A stretch of DNA of 64,000 nucleotides. It comes from G963669295 sp963669295. Its GTDB lineage: Bacteria; Bacteroidota; Bacteroidia; Flavobacteriales_D; CALLUQ01. How positions within the stretch are numbered: the first letter of the stretch is position 1; the number at the start of each line of letters is the position of its first letter. The notes beneath the pieces were generated by a model, which saw only the letters and a list, made by a program, of their open reading frames with translations, made no database searches and was not told the DNA's origin. A program made the position numbers and the translations under genes. This document shows, piece after piece, positions 52,173 to 60,351 of the stretch. The DNA is taken from the NCBI GenBank assembly GCA_963669295.1, contig OY769938.1, forward strand, positions 1 to 64,000, in the 5' to 3' direction.

Positions 52173-52598
52173 GTGAAAACATTGTGGATATCGTTGGGCG
52201 CAGCCATTGCATTTACTTTCCTACTCATTTACTTTTCGCTGTCTATTCGCATATGGATTGATGAGTTGTTGTGGGATTTTGAGTATGGTGTAGCCTTGTG
52301 GTTCAATGGATTGGACATGGCCAGTTTGGGCTTTTTTCCGGTGTGGAGCTACTTGCAATACCATAAAAAGCACCCCGATGCTCGCACCATTTTTCGATAT
52401 AACTTGTTGACACTGACTGTCATTTTATTGGCCTGGTTCATCGGCTTCATGATTCTTTGGGCATTTTGCAAACCCGATTCTCCTTTACTGCCCGATTATA
52501 TTTCGGTGCAACCTTTTCCGATGTATTGGACCCTATGCACCCTGGTAGGCATTGGCACATTACTGGGGTTACGACAGCTTGTCAAGGCTCGTAGTTAG
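52173..52598 (+). CDS. Small three-helix membrane protein
   Basis: The start is GTG at 52173, giving MKTLWISLGAAIAFTFLLIY; no nearby ATG retains the first helix. The 141-residue protein has membrane helices at about 5-25, 78-100 and 118-135, with a conserved-looking aromatic middle (LLWDFEYGVALWFNGLD). I do not recognise a family. It lies 16 bp after the SRPBCC gene and may share its transcript. Confidence 0.6.
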   Translation: MKTLWISLGAAIAFTFLLIYFSLSIRIWIDELLWDFEYGVALWFNGLDMASLGFFPVWSYLQYHKKHPDARTIFRYNLLTLTVILLAWFIGFMILWAFCKPDSPLLPDYISVQPFPMYWTLCTLVGIGTLLGLRQLVKARS

Positions 52599-52671
52599 TG
52601 TTTTGAAGGGTGACTTGCCTCATTGTATATCCGTTTGTAATTGCTTACTTTGGCCGGTACAATAAACAGCT

Positions 52672-53307
52672 ATGAGTACGACTGATTTTGACAGGAAAAA
52701 ACACTGGGAAAACATCTACCAGCATAAAAAGGTAGATGAAGTAAGCTGGTACCAGCCCACCCCTACCACCTCGCTGGAATTGATTGAGGGGTTGGATCTT
52801 CCCCACACCGATAAAATTATTGACATTGGTGGTGGCGATAGCTTTTTGGTAGACCACCTGCTGGAGCGGAGGTATGAAGACCTTACCGTGCTCGACATTT
52901 CGGAAGCAGCCATTCAACGCGCCCAACAACGCCTGGATGCAAAAGCCAATGCTGTTAACTGGGTGGTATCGGATGTAACTGAATTGCAACCATCTATGGT
53001 ATATGATTTGTGGCACGACCGGGCGGCCTTTCATTTCCTTACCGAAAGCCAGGACATTGAGCAATACCTCAGCATTGTAAGTGCTGCCGTAAAACCTGGA
53101 GGCTACCTGATTATAGGCACCTTTTCGGAAGAAGGCCCAACGAAGTGCAGCGGTATTGACATTAAGCAATACTCAGCAACTACCCTGAGTGCTGTTTTTA
53201 ATCCCTTGTTTGAAACGGTAAAATGCATGAATGTAAACCACGAAACACCATTCAGTACCACGCAAAATTTTACGTTTTGTGTATTTGAGCGGAGGGGACT
53301 GGTATAA
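52672..53307 (+). CDS. Class I SAM-dependent methyltransferase
   Basis: The 211-residue protein begins KKHWENIYQHKKVDEVSWYQ, a start shared with small methyltransferases of the type that act on thiols and similar small compounds. The SAM-binding motif is KIIDIGGGDSFLVDHLL with the acidic LTVLDIS at the end of strand two. YDLWHDRAAFHFL, then KPGGYLIIGTFSEEGP complete the fold. CSGIDIKQYSATTLSAVF near the end is typical for this subgroup. The exact substrate is not known. It is transcribed alone. Confidence 0.88.
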   Translation: MSTTDFDRKKHWENIYQHKKVDEVSWYQPTPTTSLELIEGLDLPHTDKIIDIGGGDSFLVDHLLERRYEDLTVLDISEAAIQRAQQRLDAKANAVNWVVSDVTELQPSMVYDLWHDRAAFHFLTESQDIEQYLSIVSAAVKPGGYLIIGTFSEEGPTKCSGIDIKQYSATTLSAVFNPLFETVKCMNVNHETPFSTTQNFTFCVFERRGLV

Positions 53308-53510
53308 TAGCGCACAAAGTAAGGGCGTGAAAAATAAAGAGCTCCTGGAAGGTTAATCCTCCCATCTTTCTACCTTGTATTAAGCTTCTTATGCGCAGAA
53401 TCAACCCACTTATACTCCAAAAGTAACCGTTGGCAAACTACGTCTATTGATTCCATTTCTGCTTCGCCCATAAGTAGTATCTTAGGAAAGTAATTTTAAA
53501 CCCTCATTGC

Positions 53511-54659
53511 ATGAAACTTACGCTACTATTAAGTGCTCTCTTCTTCCAGTTGATCGGTATGGCCCAGTGGACTCCCATGAATGTTATGCCAGCAGCAGGT
53601 CAAATGGAAGATGTATTCTTCTTGAACAAAGATACCGGTTATGTATCTGGCAATGAATGGGGCTCCAGCACGTCTACCCTTTATCGCACCACCAACGGAG
53701 GGGCTACCTGGCAAGGCATTTACAATTCTTCTGTGTGGATGAGTGGCGTATACTTTTTAAATTACATGGAAGGGTTTGTATCTACTACCGATGGGGGTTT
53801 TAGTACTACCGATGGGGGAGTAACCTGGAACAGCATGAACACCAGTGCCATCAACAGTGGGTACTTTTGCTTTCCTACACCCAATACAGGCATTCTTTAC
53901 GATACACAAGCAGACATCAATCATCGAACAGAAGATGGGGGTGCCACCTGGCTCAACATTCCGTTGGGAAGTTTTAACAACGATTTCATTCATCGTATGT
54001 CGTGCACACCAACAGCTTCTTATGCGCTTATTGACCTTTATGGCTACCTGTACAAAACAGTTACCGGAGCCAGTTGGACACTTATTGGGCAAGTAGTTGA
54101 TGGACAGGACATTCACTTTTTAGATGCCAACAATGGCTATGCCATTACCTATTCGTCGGTATTGTCTACCTCCGATGGAGGAGTAACCTGGAACACCATC
54201 AACGCCTCGCAAGGAGGAAGCAGCATTTTTGCGATTAACCCATCGCTGATTTATATTCTTGATGACAATGGAAGTGTGATGAAATCGACCAATGGAGGAA
54301 GCAATTTCACTATGACTACAGGAACATCGAACGACATTTTGTTCTTTACCATTGTGGATAATGTAGGGTATGCAGTAGGGAGCAATGCCTATAAGATGGG
54401 TAACATATCGAATGTTCCTAACATTGAAATAGGAAACTATTTGCAACTATGGCCTAACCCTGGTACAGGTGCTTACACCATTCGAACAGATGAACAACAT
54501 ACCATTTCTTTGAAAAATGTACTGGGCGAAGAAATATTGACTACTACCATTCCTCCGGGTAATACCACATTAGACCTTTCTCTACAACCTACTGGAATGT
54601 ATTTTGTTACCTTAATGGATGTGCCTACTGTTTCGGCCATGAAACTGGTAAAGCAATAA
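53511..54659 (+). CDS. YCF48/BNR-type beta-propeller protein with T9SS type A sorting domain
   Basis: The 382-residue protein has a signal peptide ending in GMAQ. The propeller blades contain Asp-box-like turns: FFLNKDTGYVSGNEWG, LYRTTNGGATWQGI, STTDGGVTWNSMN, STSDGGVTWNTIN and KSTNGGSNFTM. The final 75 residues are the type A domain (LQLWPNPGTGAYTI, VLGEEIL, GMYFVTLMD). It is a predicted T9SS surface or secreted propeller. Function beyond that is unknown. It ends at the edge of a palindrome-rich gap. Confidence 0.87.
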   Translation: MKLTLLLSALFFQLIGMAQWTPMNVMPAAGQMEDVFFLNKDTGYVSGNEWGSSTSTLYRTTNGGATWQGIYNSSVWMSGVYFLNYMEGFVSTTDGGFSTTDGGVTWNSMNTSAINSGYFCFPTPNTGILYDTQADINHRTEDGGATWLNIPLGSFNNDFIHRMSCTPTASYALIDLYGYLYKTVTGASWTLIGQVVDGQDIHFLDANNGYAITYSSVLSTSDGGVTWNTINASQGGSSIFAINPSLIYILDDNGSVMKSTNGGSNFTMTTGTSNDILFFTIVDNVGYAVGSNAYKMGNISNVPNIEIGNYLQLWPNPGTGAYTIRTDEQHTISLKNVLGEEILTTTIPPGNTTLDLSLQPTGMYFVTLMDVPTVSAMKLVKQ

Positions 54660-54680
54660 AAACTATTCGCGTTAGGGGTT

Positions 54681-54920
54681 GAAGCGGCTATCTTTTGGGA
54701 GGCGATGGAGAAAAGCTCGTGCCACAACCGGGCGACTTTGAAGCCGCTGTTGTGGCTTACAAGGCTTGCCATTGCCAACCAAAAATAATAGCGAAAAACC
54801 CGACCCCGAGAGTCTGAGTGATCCGCCTGAGGCGGATTGTATCCCTGCCCGACGGTCCGTAGGATTCCGGACTCCTTTCGGAACAGGCGGGGAAGACCGA
54901 GGGGAAACGCCCTCCTCCTA
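54681..54920. repeat. Palindrome-mosaic intergenic element
   Basis: This stretch between two genes is richer in G+C than its neighbours and holds nested inverted repeats. AGCGGCT (54683) pairs with AGCCGCT (54742), and GCCACAAC (54721) with GTTGTGGC (54749). ATCCGCC (54821) pairs with GGCGGAT (54831), GTCCG (54855) with CGGAC (54868), and TTCCG (54865) with CGGAA (54879). It has the look of a dispersed structured repeat. A plus-strand frame across it shows no protein-like features. Confidence 0.55.
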
Positions 54921-54950
54921 TAACAAAACATCCTCTTCCCATTACATCAT

Positions 54951-55003
54951 CCATTTCACATCTACCATTTCACATTTTACATTGGCCATCACCCATTTCA
55001 CAT
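54951..55003 (+). repeat. Three copies of CCATTTCACAT
   Basis: The 11-mer occurs at 54951, 54965 and 54993, with weaker copies between (CATTTTACAT, CATTTACC). It is a short low-complexity run between the palindrome mosaic and the aldolase promoter. Confidence 0.55.
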
Positions 55004-55062
55004 TTACCACGCCTATTTCCCCTACCTTATCAACAACACCCCTTATTTTGTTAATTTCTTTT

Positions 55063-55094
55063 TTTGCCTAATCATCCCCCCGTATCTACTTTTA
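55063..55094 (+). promoter_or_regulatory. Near-consensus promoter for the aldolase gene
   Basis: TTTG at 55063-55066 is followed after 20 bases by TACTTTTA at 55087-55094, one base from TAnnTTTG. It would give a leader of about 30 bases before the ATG at 55131. Confidence 0.5.
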
Positions 55095-55130
55095 CGCAAG
55101 ACAAAAAACCCTGAACGAAATACATTTCAC

Positions 55131-55796
55131 ATGAAATTTTTTATTGATACTGCTAACCTCGACCAAATTAAAGAAGCCAACGATTTGGGCGTGCTGGATG
55201 GCGTTACCACCAACCCATCGCTAATGGCCAAAGAAGGCATTTCGGGTCAAGACAATGTGATTCAGCATTACATTGATATTTGCAACATTGTAGATGGCGA
55301 TGTAAGTGCCGAAGTAATTGCTACCGACTTCGATGGCATTGTTGCCGAAGGTGAAAAGTTGGCTGCACTGCACCCCAACATTGTAGTAAAAGTGCCTATG
55401 ATTAAAGACGGTGTAAAAGCACTCAAGCACTTTTCGAGCAAAGGCATTAAAACCAACTGTACGTTGATCTTTTCGGCCGGGCAAGCCTTGTTGGCGGCCA
55501 AAGCTGGTGCCACCTATGTATCGCCTTTTATTGGACGATTGGACGACATTTCTACCGATGGACTGAACCTCATTAGCGAGATTAGAGACATATATGACAA
55601 CTACATGTTCAACACTCAAATTTTGGCCGCTTCGGTACGCCATACCATGCACATTATTGATTGTGCGAAAATTGGTGCTGATGTAGCTACTTGTCCGCTT
55701 AGTGCTATTACAGGATTGTTGAAACACCCATTGACCGATAGTGGGCTGGAGAAATTTTTGGCAGATCATGCCAAAGCCAATGCCGTAAACGCTTAA
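55131..55796 (+). CDS. fsa: Fructose-6-phosphate aldolase / transaldolase-like protein
   Basis: The 221-residue protein is of the short transaldolase (FSA/TalC) type. It opens MKFFIDTANLDQIKEANDLG and has GVTTNPSLMAKEG near 24-36. The Schiff-base Lys87 is in NIVVKVPM, followed by TNCTLIFSAGQALLAAKAGA and SPFIGRLDD. It catalyses reversible aldol cleavage of fructose 6-phosphate to dihydroxyacetone and glyceraldehyde 3-phosphate, or acts as a transaldolase in the pentose phosphate pathway; the two roles cannot be separated by eye. Its transcript ends at a strong terminator directly downstream. Confidence 0.92.
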   Translation: MKFFIDTANLDQIKEANDLGVLDGVTTNPSLMAKEGISGQDNVIQHYIDICNIVDGDVSAEVIATDFDGIVAEGEKLAALHPNIVVKVPMIKDGVKALKHFSSKGIKTNCTLIFSAGQALLAAKAGATYVSPFIGRLDDISTDGLNLISEIRDIYDNYMFNTQILAASVRHTMHIIDCAKIGADVATCPLSAITGLLKHPLTDSGLEKFLADHAKANAVNA

Positions 55797-55808
55797 ACGA
55801 ACCTTACA

Positions 55809-55867
55809 GAATCCCCGCAGCTCTTTTCCAATTGCTACCCGGATGAGCAACGCGGGGATTCATTTTT
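55809..55867 (+). terminator. Intrinsic terminator after the aldolase gene
   Basis: GAATCCCCGC (55809-55818) pairs with GCGGGGATTC (55852-55861), ten pairs with a 33-base loop that can form an inner GCTC/GAGC stem. A T run follows. It lies between the aldolase and the Sua5-family gene. Confidence 0.75.
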
Positions 55868-55876
55868 TAACCACTG

Positions 55877-56497
55877 ATGCTCCTCGAAATTCACCCCGAC
55901 AATCCTGACCCCCGCAAGGTAAAAATGGTGGTTGACTGCTTGAACGACGGAGGGGTGATTATTTACCCTACCGACACTGTATACAGTTTGGGGTGTAGCT
56001 TGCACAAAAGCAAGGCAGTAGAACGGGTGGCAAGGCTTAAGGGCATTAAAGTGGAAAAATCGGTGTTCTCCATCATTTGCCACGACTTGAGCAACATTTC
56101 CGACTACACCAGGCAAATTAACAACCCTACATTTAAGCTTTTGAAGCGCGCCTTTCCAGGGCCGTTTACCTTTGTGCTGAATGCCAACAACAATATTCCC
56201 AAGTTGTTTAAGCAAAAAAAACGCACCATTGGTATTCGTATTCCCAACAATAACATTCCCCGGGTAATTGTAGAAACATTGGGCAACCCCATCATCTCTA
56301 CTTCTATTTACGATGAAGATGAAGTATTGGAATACACCACCGACCCCGAGCTTATTTACGAGAAATACCAAAACGACGTAGACATCGTAGTGAACGGTGG
56401 CTATGGCAACAACGAAGCTTCTACGGTAATTGATTGTACTGGCAATGCACCAGAAATAATTCGCCAGGGCATCGGCATGATTGAAGAATACATGTAG
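55877..56497 (+). CDS. Sua5/YciO/YrdC/YwlC family protein
   Basis: The 206-residue protein has the YrdC fold: GGVIIYPTDTVYSLGCSLHK near 25-44, KGIKVEKSVFSIICHDLSNIS, and PGPFTFVLNAN, with IGIRIPNN near 118. This length without the extra Sua5 domain matches YciO/YrdC. YrdC members make threonylcarbamoyl-AMP for the t6A modification of tRNA; YciO-like proteins are close relatives of less certain role. The KxxKxKS-type run is altered, which leans to YciO. Its stop is 2 bases before the GATase gene. Confidence 0.85.
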   Translation: MLLEIHPDNPDPRKVKMVVDCLNDGGVIIYPTDTVYSLGCSLHKSKAVERVARLKGIKVEKSVFSIICHDLSNISDYTRQINNPTFKLLKRAFPGPFTFVLNANNNIPKLFKQKKRTIGIRIPNNNIPRVIVETLGNPIISTSIYDEDEVLEYTTDPELIYEKYQNDVDIVVNGGYGNNEASTVIDCTGNAPEIIRQGIGMIEEYM

Positions 56498-56499
56498 CC

Positions 56500-57051
56500 A
56501 TGCTCATCATCGATTGCGGAAGTACCAAAACCCCGGCCATCCATGCCATAGCTCATCCGGAAATTGATAGCATTGTGGTGCCGTTGGCCGAGCTTACGCC
56601 TACCCATGTATACAACAGCAGGGGCATTATTATTAGTGGCGCGCCCATTTTACTGACCGAAGTAGACCCTGCTCCTTACCTGCAACAATTTGCTTTTTTA
56701 CACGACATAGAAGTGCCGGTGCTGGGCATTTGTTTTGGCCATCAAATTATTGGGATGATGCATGGAGCCGCTGTTGAACGTTGTGGGGAAGACAGAGCAG
56801 CACAAACCATCGAGCAGCTCATCGACAGCTCATTGTTTCAGCACATTGCTTCGCCAGCACAGTTTATGGAAGACCACTGTGAAGCCATTACCTTACCGCA
56901 AGGATTTCTTCGGCTGGCCAGCTCGGCTGTATGCGAAGTAGAAGCCATGAAGCACCCTTATCAACCTATTTATGGGGTGCAATTTCACCCAGAAGTTTCG
57001 GGAGATGTTGGTGCCCAATTGATTCGAAACTTTTGCGAGCGGTGCAAATAA
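56500..57051 (+). CDS. Class I glutamine amidotransferase domain protein
   Basis: The 183-residue protein is a stand-alone class I GATase. The nucleophile is Cys78 in VPVLGICFGHQIIG and the rest of the triad is His163 and Glu165 in GVQFHPEVSG. The GIIISGAP loop is near residue 42. It resembles the amidotransferase subunit of split GMP synthases, but no partner synthetase is beside it, and the oxyanion loop has no clear specificity mark. It should release ammonia from glutamine or act as a related hydrolase. It lies 2 bp after the Sua5-family gene, so both are likely in one transcript. Confidence 0.85.
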   Translation: MLIIDCGSTKTPAIHAIAHPEIDSIVVPLAELTPTHVYNSRGIIISGAPILLTEVDPAPYLQQFAFLHDIEVPVLGICFGHQIIGMMHGAAVERCGEDRAAQTIEQLIDSSLFQHIASPAQFMEDHCEAITLPQGFLRLASSAVCEVEAMKHPYQPIYGVQFHPEVSGDVGAQLIRNFCERCK

Positions 57052-57120
57052 CAGCCTGCTGTGTAAAACCTCATCCTTCATTTCGTTTCTCGCCTGTTCA
57101 TTTTATGTAAGTTCGTACTC

Positions 57121-58392
57121 ATGGCACTCAATTACATTTGGATCGCTTTCTTTCTTATTGCCTTTGTAGTGGCAGTAGTACGCGCTGGAGCATATTACTT
57201 TAGAGATGCTATTGGATGGGAGTGGGCTGCTGATCCTACTAACGCTAAGGTATTTAACGAAATTATCGACAGTACCTTTAGCATGGCAGAAGTGAGTGTT
57301 GAAATATCCATTTACCTCATTGGCGTAATGGCCCTGTGGATGGGCATTATGAAGATAGGAGAAAAAGGAGGCGCAGTAAATGGCATTGCCTGGTTGTTTC
57401 GCCCGCTGTTTACCCGCATTTTTCCCGACTTGTCTAAAGATCACCCCGCCCACGGTTCGATGGTAATGAACTTTTCGGCCAACATGTTGGGGCTCGACAA
57501 TGCTGCTACTCCGTTGGGCTTAAAAGCCATGGAACAGCTGCAGGAAGCCAATCCCAATAAAGCCGTAGCCTCCAACGCACAAATCATGTTTTTGGTGCTC
57601 AACACCTCGGGACTTACCCTTATACCGGTAAGTGTAATGGCCTTGCGTGCCGCTGAAGGTGCCGCCAACCCCGCCGATGTGTTCATGCCCATATTGTTGG
57701 CCACCTACTTTTCTACCCTGGTAGGATTGCTCTTTGTATGCGCCAAACAACGCATACGCATCGATGGCATTGTGGCTACCTACCTCATGGGCATTACTGC
57801 TGCCATAGGGCTCATCATTTGGTATTTCAGCACCATGGATCAGGAACGCATTGGCGTAGTCTCTTCCTTTGCTGGCAATGCCATACTGTTTACCATCATT
57901 GCTACTTTCTTGTTTTTAGGACTGCGCAAAAAAATAAACGTATACGAAGCCTTTATCGATGGTGCCAAGGATGGCTTTAACGTGGCTGTAAAAATTATTC
58001 CTTACCTCGTAGCCATGCTCGTAGCCATTGGCGTTTTTCGTGCTTCGGGAGCCATGGACTTTTTGATTGAAGGCATCAGGGGATTTTTTGCCCTGTTTAC
58101 TTCCAGTTTGGAGTTTGTAGATGCGCTGCCCACCGCATTGATGAAGCCGCTGAGTGGCAGTGGTGCCCGTGGCATGATGGTAGAAGCCATGCATACCTTT
58201 GGAGCCGATAACATTGTGGGGCGTATGGCTTCAACACTACAAGGCTCTACCGAAACTACCTTTTATGTGTTGGCCGTATACTTTGGTTCAGTAGGTATCA
58301 AGAAAACCCGCTACGCAGTGGGTGCAGGGTTGCTTGCTGACTTTGCGGGCATTGTAGCTGCCATTATTCTTTCGTACTTGTTTTTTGGGTAA
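57121..58392 (+). CDS. Nucleoside recognition (SpmA-SpmB-like fusion) membrane protein
   Basis: The 423-residue protein has eight or more membrane segments. The first half matches SpmA: MVMNFSANMLGLDNAATPLGLKAMEQL near 116-142, with a LNTSGLTLIPVSVMALRA run. The second half matches SpmB: GFNVAVKIIPYLVAMLVAIG, then PLSGSGARGMMVEAM, then GSTETTFYVLAVYFGSVGIKK. Both contain the nucleoside-recognition (Gate) domain. In Bacillus the two parts are separate spore-maturation proteins; here no sporulation is implied. A role in nucleoside or small-metabolite transport is possible but unproven. It is read alone. Confidence 0.9.
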   Translation: MALNYIWIAFFLIAFVVAVVRAGAYYFRDAIGWEWAADPTNAKVFNEIIDSTFSMAEVSVEISIYLIGVMALWMGIMKIGEKGGAVNGIAWLFRPLFTRIFPDLSKDHPAHGSMVMNFSANMLGLDNAATPLGLKAMEQLQEANPNKAVASNAQIMFLVLNTSGLTLIPVSVMALRAAEGAANPADVFMPILLATYFSTLVGLLFVCAKQRIRIDGIVATYLMGITAAIGLIIWYFSTMDQERIGVVSSFAGNAILFTIIATFLFLGLRKKINVYEAFIDGAKDGFNVAVKIIPYLVAMLVAIGVFRASGAMDFLIEGIRGFFALFTSSLEFVDALPTALMKPLSGSGARGMMVEAMHTFGADNIVGRMASTLQGSTETTFYVLAVYFGSVGIKKTRYAVGAGLLADFAGIVAAIILSYLFFG

Positions 58393-58468
58393 GGCTTAAC
58401 ACTATTCTCATACTCCCAAGTGTCTTACTTGCATGTCATAATTAGTTTATCGAAGTAAATCAGGCAGG

Positions 58469-58797
58469 GATACCACTTTCTCTTCGTTAAGGTCACTCAA
58501 GCACTCGCAGTTATTTTAGTACTCCTCTGCTTTATATCAAAAGATCCCGATGCTCCCGTTGGTCGTAGCACTCTACCATTCAGGGTAAATAACCACAACA
58601 AATGTAGCGAGTGACTGAGTGATTTACTTGACGTAGGAAAGTAAATAGTATCGAAGGCCGAGCGGCAAACTTTGCACTAACATACTTGCTCGGCCTTCGA
58701 TACCATCTTCTCTTCGTTCAGATTACTCAGACACTCGCGATTATTCCAGTACCCCTTTGCCTTATATGAAAAGATCTCTCCATACTGTCGGTCGAGA
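58469..58797. repeat. Two copies of a 100-bp direct repeat, 230 bp apart
   Basis: Copy A begins at 58469 and copy B at 58699, both starting GATACCA. Over the first 80 bases I count 64 identical and no gaps. Shared blocks include TCTCTTCGTT, CACTCGC, TTATAT and AAAAGATC, and both end near GGTCG. Between them, part of the element recurs in inverted form (58607-58663). No reading frame of note covers the region. It looks like a dispersed or decaying repeat family. Confidence 0.7.
58648..58703. repeat. 16-bp perfect inverted repeat
   Basis: GTATCGAAGGCCGAGC (58648-58663) is the exact reverse complement of 58688-58703, with a 24-base loop. The pairing extends imperfectly outward to 58607 and 58738 (GCGAGTG, CTGAGT). 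It lies within the direct-repeat cluster and could fold as a long hairpin or cruciform. Confidence 0.75.
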
Positions 58798-58854
58798 CTA
58801 ATTCAACTAAACCCCGACCAATGCTTTGTTGTAACGAACGTGAAAAATGAAAAG

Positions 58855-58910
58855 ATCCCGAAACAAGTTCGGGATTTGTTCGAACTAAACCCCGACGCTT
58901 AGGTCGGGGT
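58855..58910. terminator. Two consecutive perfect hairpins
   Basis: ATCCCGAA (58855) pairs with TTCGGGAT (58868), loop 5. ACCCCGAC (58889) pairs with GTCGGGGT (58903), loop 6. Both stems are perfect 8-mers. They lie downstream of the nucleoside-recognition gene and may end its transcript or belong to the repeat cluster. Confidence 0.5.
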
Positions 58911-58920
58911 AAGTCTCACA

Positions 58921-58958
58921 AAAAAAAGGCGAAGTCTCGCGCTCCTTGAGACTTCGCC
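58921..58958 (-). terminator. Intrinsic terminator of the OmpA-like gene
   Basis: GGCGAAGTCTC (58928-58938) pairs perfectly with GAGACTTCGCC (58948-58958). The A run at 58921-58927 is a T run on the minus strand directly after the stem. This is a strong minus-strand terminator about 70 bases after the stop of the gene at 59026. Confidence 0.8.
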
Positions 58959-59025
58959 CTGGCCACCGCCACCACCCCTCTCGAGGTGCCCATCGGCGAT
59001 GACTTATCGATATTACTACTACAGC

Positions 59026-60351
59026 CTAATTTAAACTTTCCAACTCCTTCTTAAAGGCATTTAAGTTGGTACGTGCCAATTGCATTTCCTGCACACCATT
59101 CTCTGTAATTACTACCTCCTGGGTAGACAGGTAAGGCACATCATTCTTTACACAAAAAGCAACCACGGTAGCCCGTTGCCCTACAGGCAACTGATCGAAC
59201 TTAATTTGTCCGTTGGGTTGTACATAACCCGGCATTACCGATTTAATGTCTTTAAACACCATACGTACCGCAGGGGCAAATGTGGTATCAATCGACACAA
59301 AGAAATCTGCCTTATTGGTTTCTTCATTAAAACGATCGCAATTGATCCAGCCCAGCTCCGCTGTGTGCAAGATGTAATAATCCAATCGGCCGGCACTTTT
59401 GCTATATGTTTCATAGTACTCACCATCTAGCTCACCATAGTACTCCCCTTCCCACTCATCATACGATTCCGACTCGTCCCACGAATCGCGCTCCGCCCAA
59501 TCCATAATGTCGTTTTCATCGCGCGGCTGGCCGGCAAACAAGTGCATATCGTACAAACGATTGCGGGTAGGAAATTTAATTTCAATGGTTTCTCCAGGCT
59601 TCAAAAATACCTCATCACCTCCGCTGGTAGCACTAATGTGTACCATGCCACCGGTTTCCAACATACGATTGCGCGAGCTGGTGGTAAGGTTGGCAAACAA
59701 CATGTCGGAGTAATCGTAGTATTCGGTAAGGTAAATTTTCACCTTGCCTTTTACATCCGAACCATCTTCGTGCATGAATGAGTTTTTGTTGAATACTACA
59801 ATGGTTCCCTTGTTGCCGGTAATTTCTTCGTTCTTAGCATCAACAATGGTAAACAACTGCTTGCGTTGTGGGCACAGTGTAGTGATGTCCCCATACTTAT
59901 CTTCTTGTGCCAGATGTTCGTAAAGATTAGGGTTCAAGAATTGATCTTGCTTGAAAATCTTTACTTCTACTTGCCAGTTCTGTTTCGAATCAGGATCGGT
60001 TACTTCTTCTGGCAATAATGTTTTTGACCCCTGAATACATTTCAAACGAATCATGTCTTCCTCTACTCCACTGGCCAGGTAGTAGGCATATACCGCCTCA
60101 GCACGTTGTTTCGACAATACATTGTTTTCGGGAATACTTAAGTTGTTGGTAATGTTGGGCAGTGCCTCTACTTTTAAATAGCTCAAATTTTGTGAGCTGT
60201 TGTACATGTGATCAAGCGTTTTCGCCAATTGAGGAGTAACGACCGATTGTTCGGTATCGAATTGAACAATTTTTTTGCGAGTGCGCTGTCCAAACACAGC
60301 AGTGGAAAAGGCCACAGCAATGATGGTGAGTAGTAATAACGAGTTCTTCAT
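59026..60351 (-). CDS. Exported protein with N-terminal OmpA-like domain
   Basis: The start at 60351 gives MKNSLLLLTIIAVAFSTAVF and a signal peptide ending in FGQ; a start eight codons earlier is less signal-like. The 441-residue protein begins with an OmpA/MotB-like peptidoglycan-binding domain (about 25-125): KIVQFDTEQSVVTPQLAKTL, LSYLKVEALP and NNVLSKQRAEAVYAYYLASG. Usually this domain is C-terminal. The remaining 300 residues are beta-rich with an acidic low-complexity stretch near 275-310 (DEWEGEYYGELDGEYYE). Its second half resembles the beta modules of surface-layer proteins but I do not recognise a family. It should lie in the periplasm, perhaps bridging wall and outer membrane. Confidence 0.7.
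   Translation of the reverse strand: MKNSLLLLTIIAVAFSTAVFGQRTRKKIVQFDTEQSVVTPQLAKTLDHMYNSSQNLSYLKVEALPNITNNLSIPENNVLSKQRAEAVYAYYLASGVEEDMIRLKCIQGSKTLLPEEVTDPDSKQNWQVEVKIFKQDQFLNPNLYEHLAQEDKYGDITTLCPQRKQLFTIVDAKNEEITGNKGTIVVFNKNSFMHEDGSDVKGKVKIYLTEYYDYSDMLFANLTTSSRNRMLETGGMVHISATSGGDEVFLKPGETIEIKFPTRNRLYDMHLFAGQPRDENDIMDWAERDSWDESESYDEWEGEYYGELDGEYYETYSKSAGRLDYYILHTAELGWINCDRFNEETNKADFFVSIDTTFAPAVRMVFKDIKSVMPGYVQPNGQIKFDQLPVGQRATVVAFCVKNDVPYLSTQEVVITENGVQEMQLARTNLNAFKKELESLN

Noticed and set aside
52645..53169. A 174-codon minus-strand frame over the methyltransferase gene
   Set aside because: It is antisense to a clear SAM methyltransferase, with no signal or domain of its own.
54766..55071. 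A 101-codon plus-strand frame
   Set aside because: It spans the palindrome mosaic and the CCATTTCACAT run; the predicted peptide is Ser/Pro/Thr-rich low complexity with no support from spacing.
55221..55850. A 209-codon minus-strand frame over the aldolase gene
   Set aside because: It is antisense to an unmistakable aldolase and includes its terminator.
58393..59025. Insertion sequence remnant
   Set aside because: Direct and inverted repeats are present, but no transposase fragment can be read in any frame.
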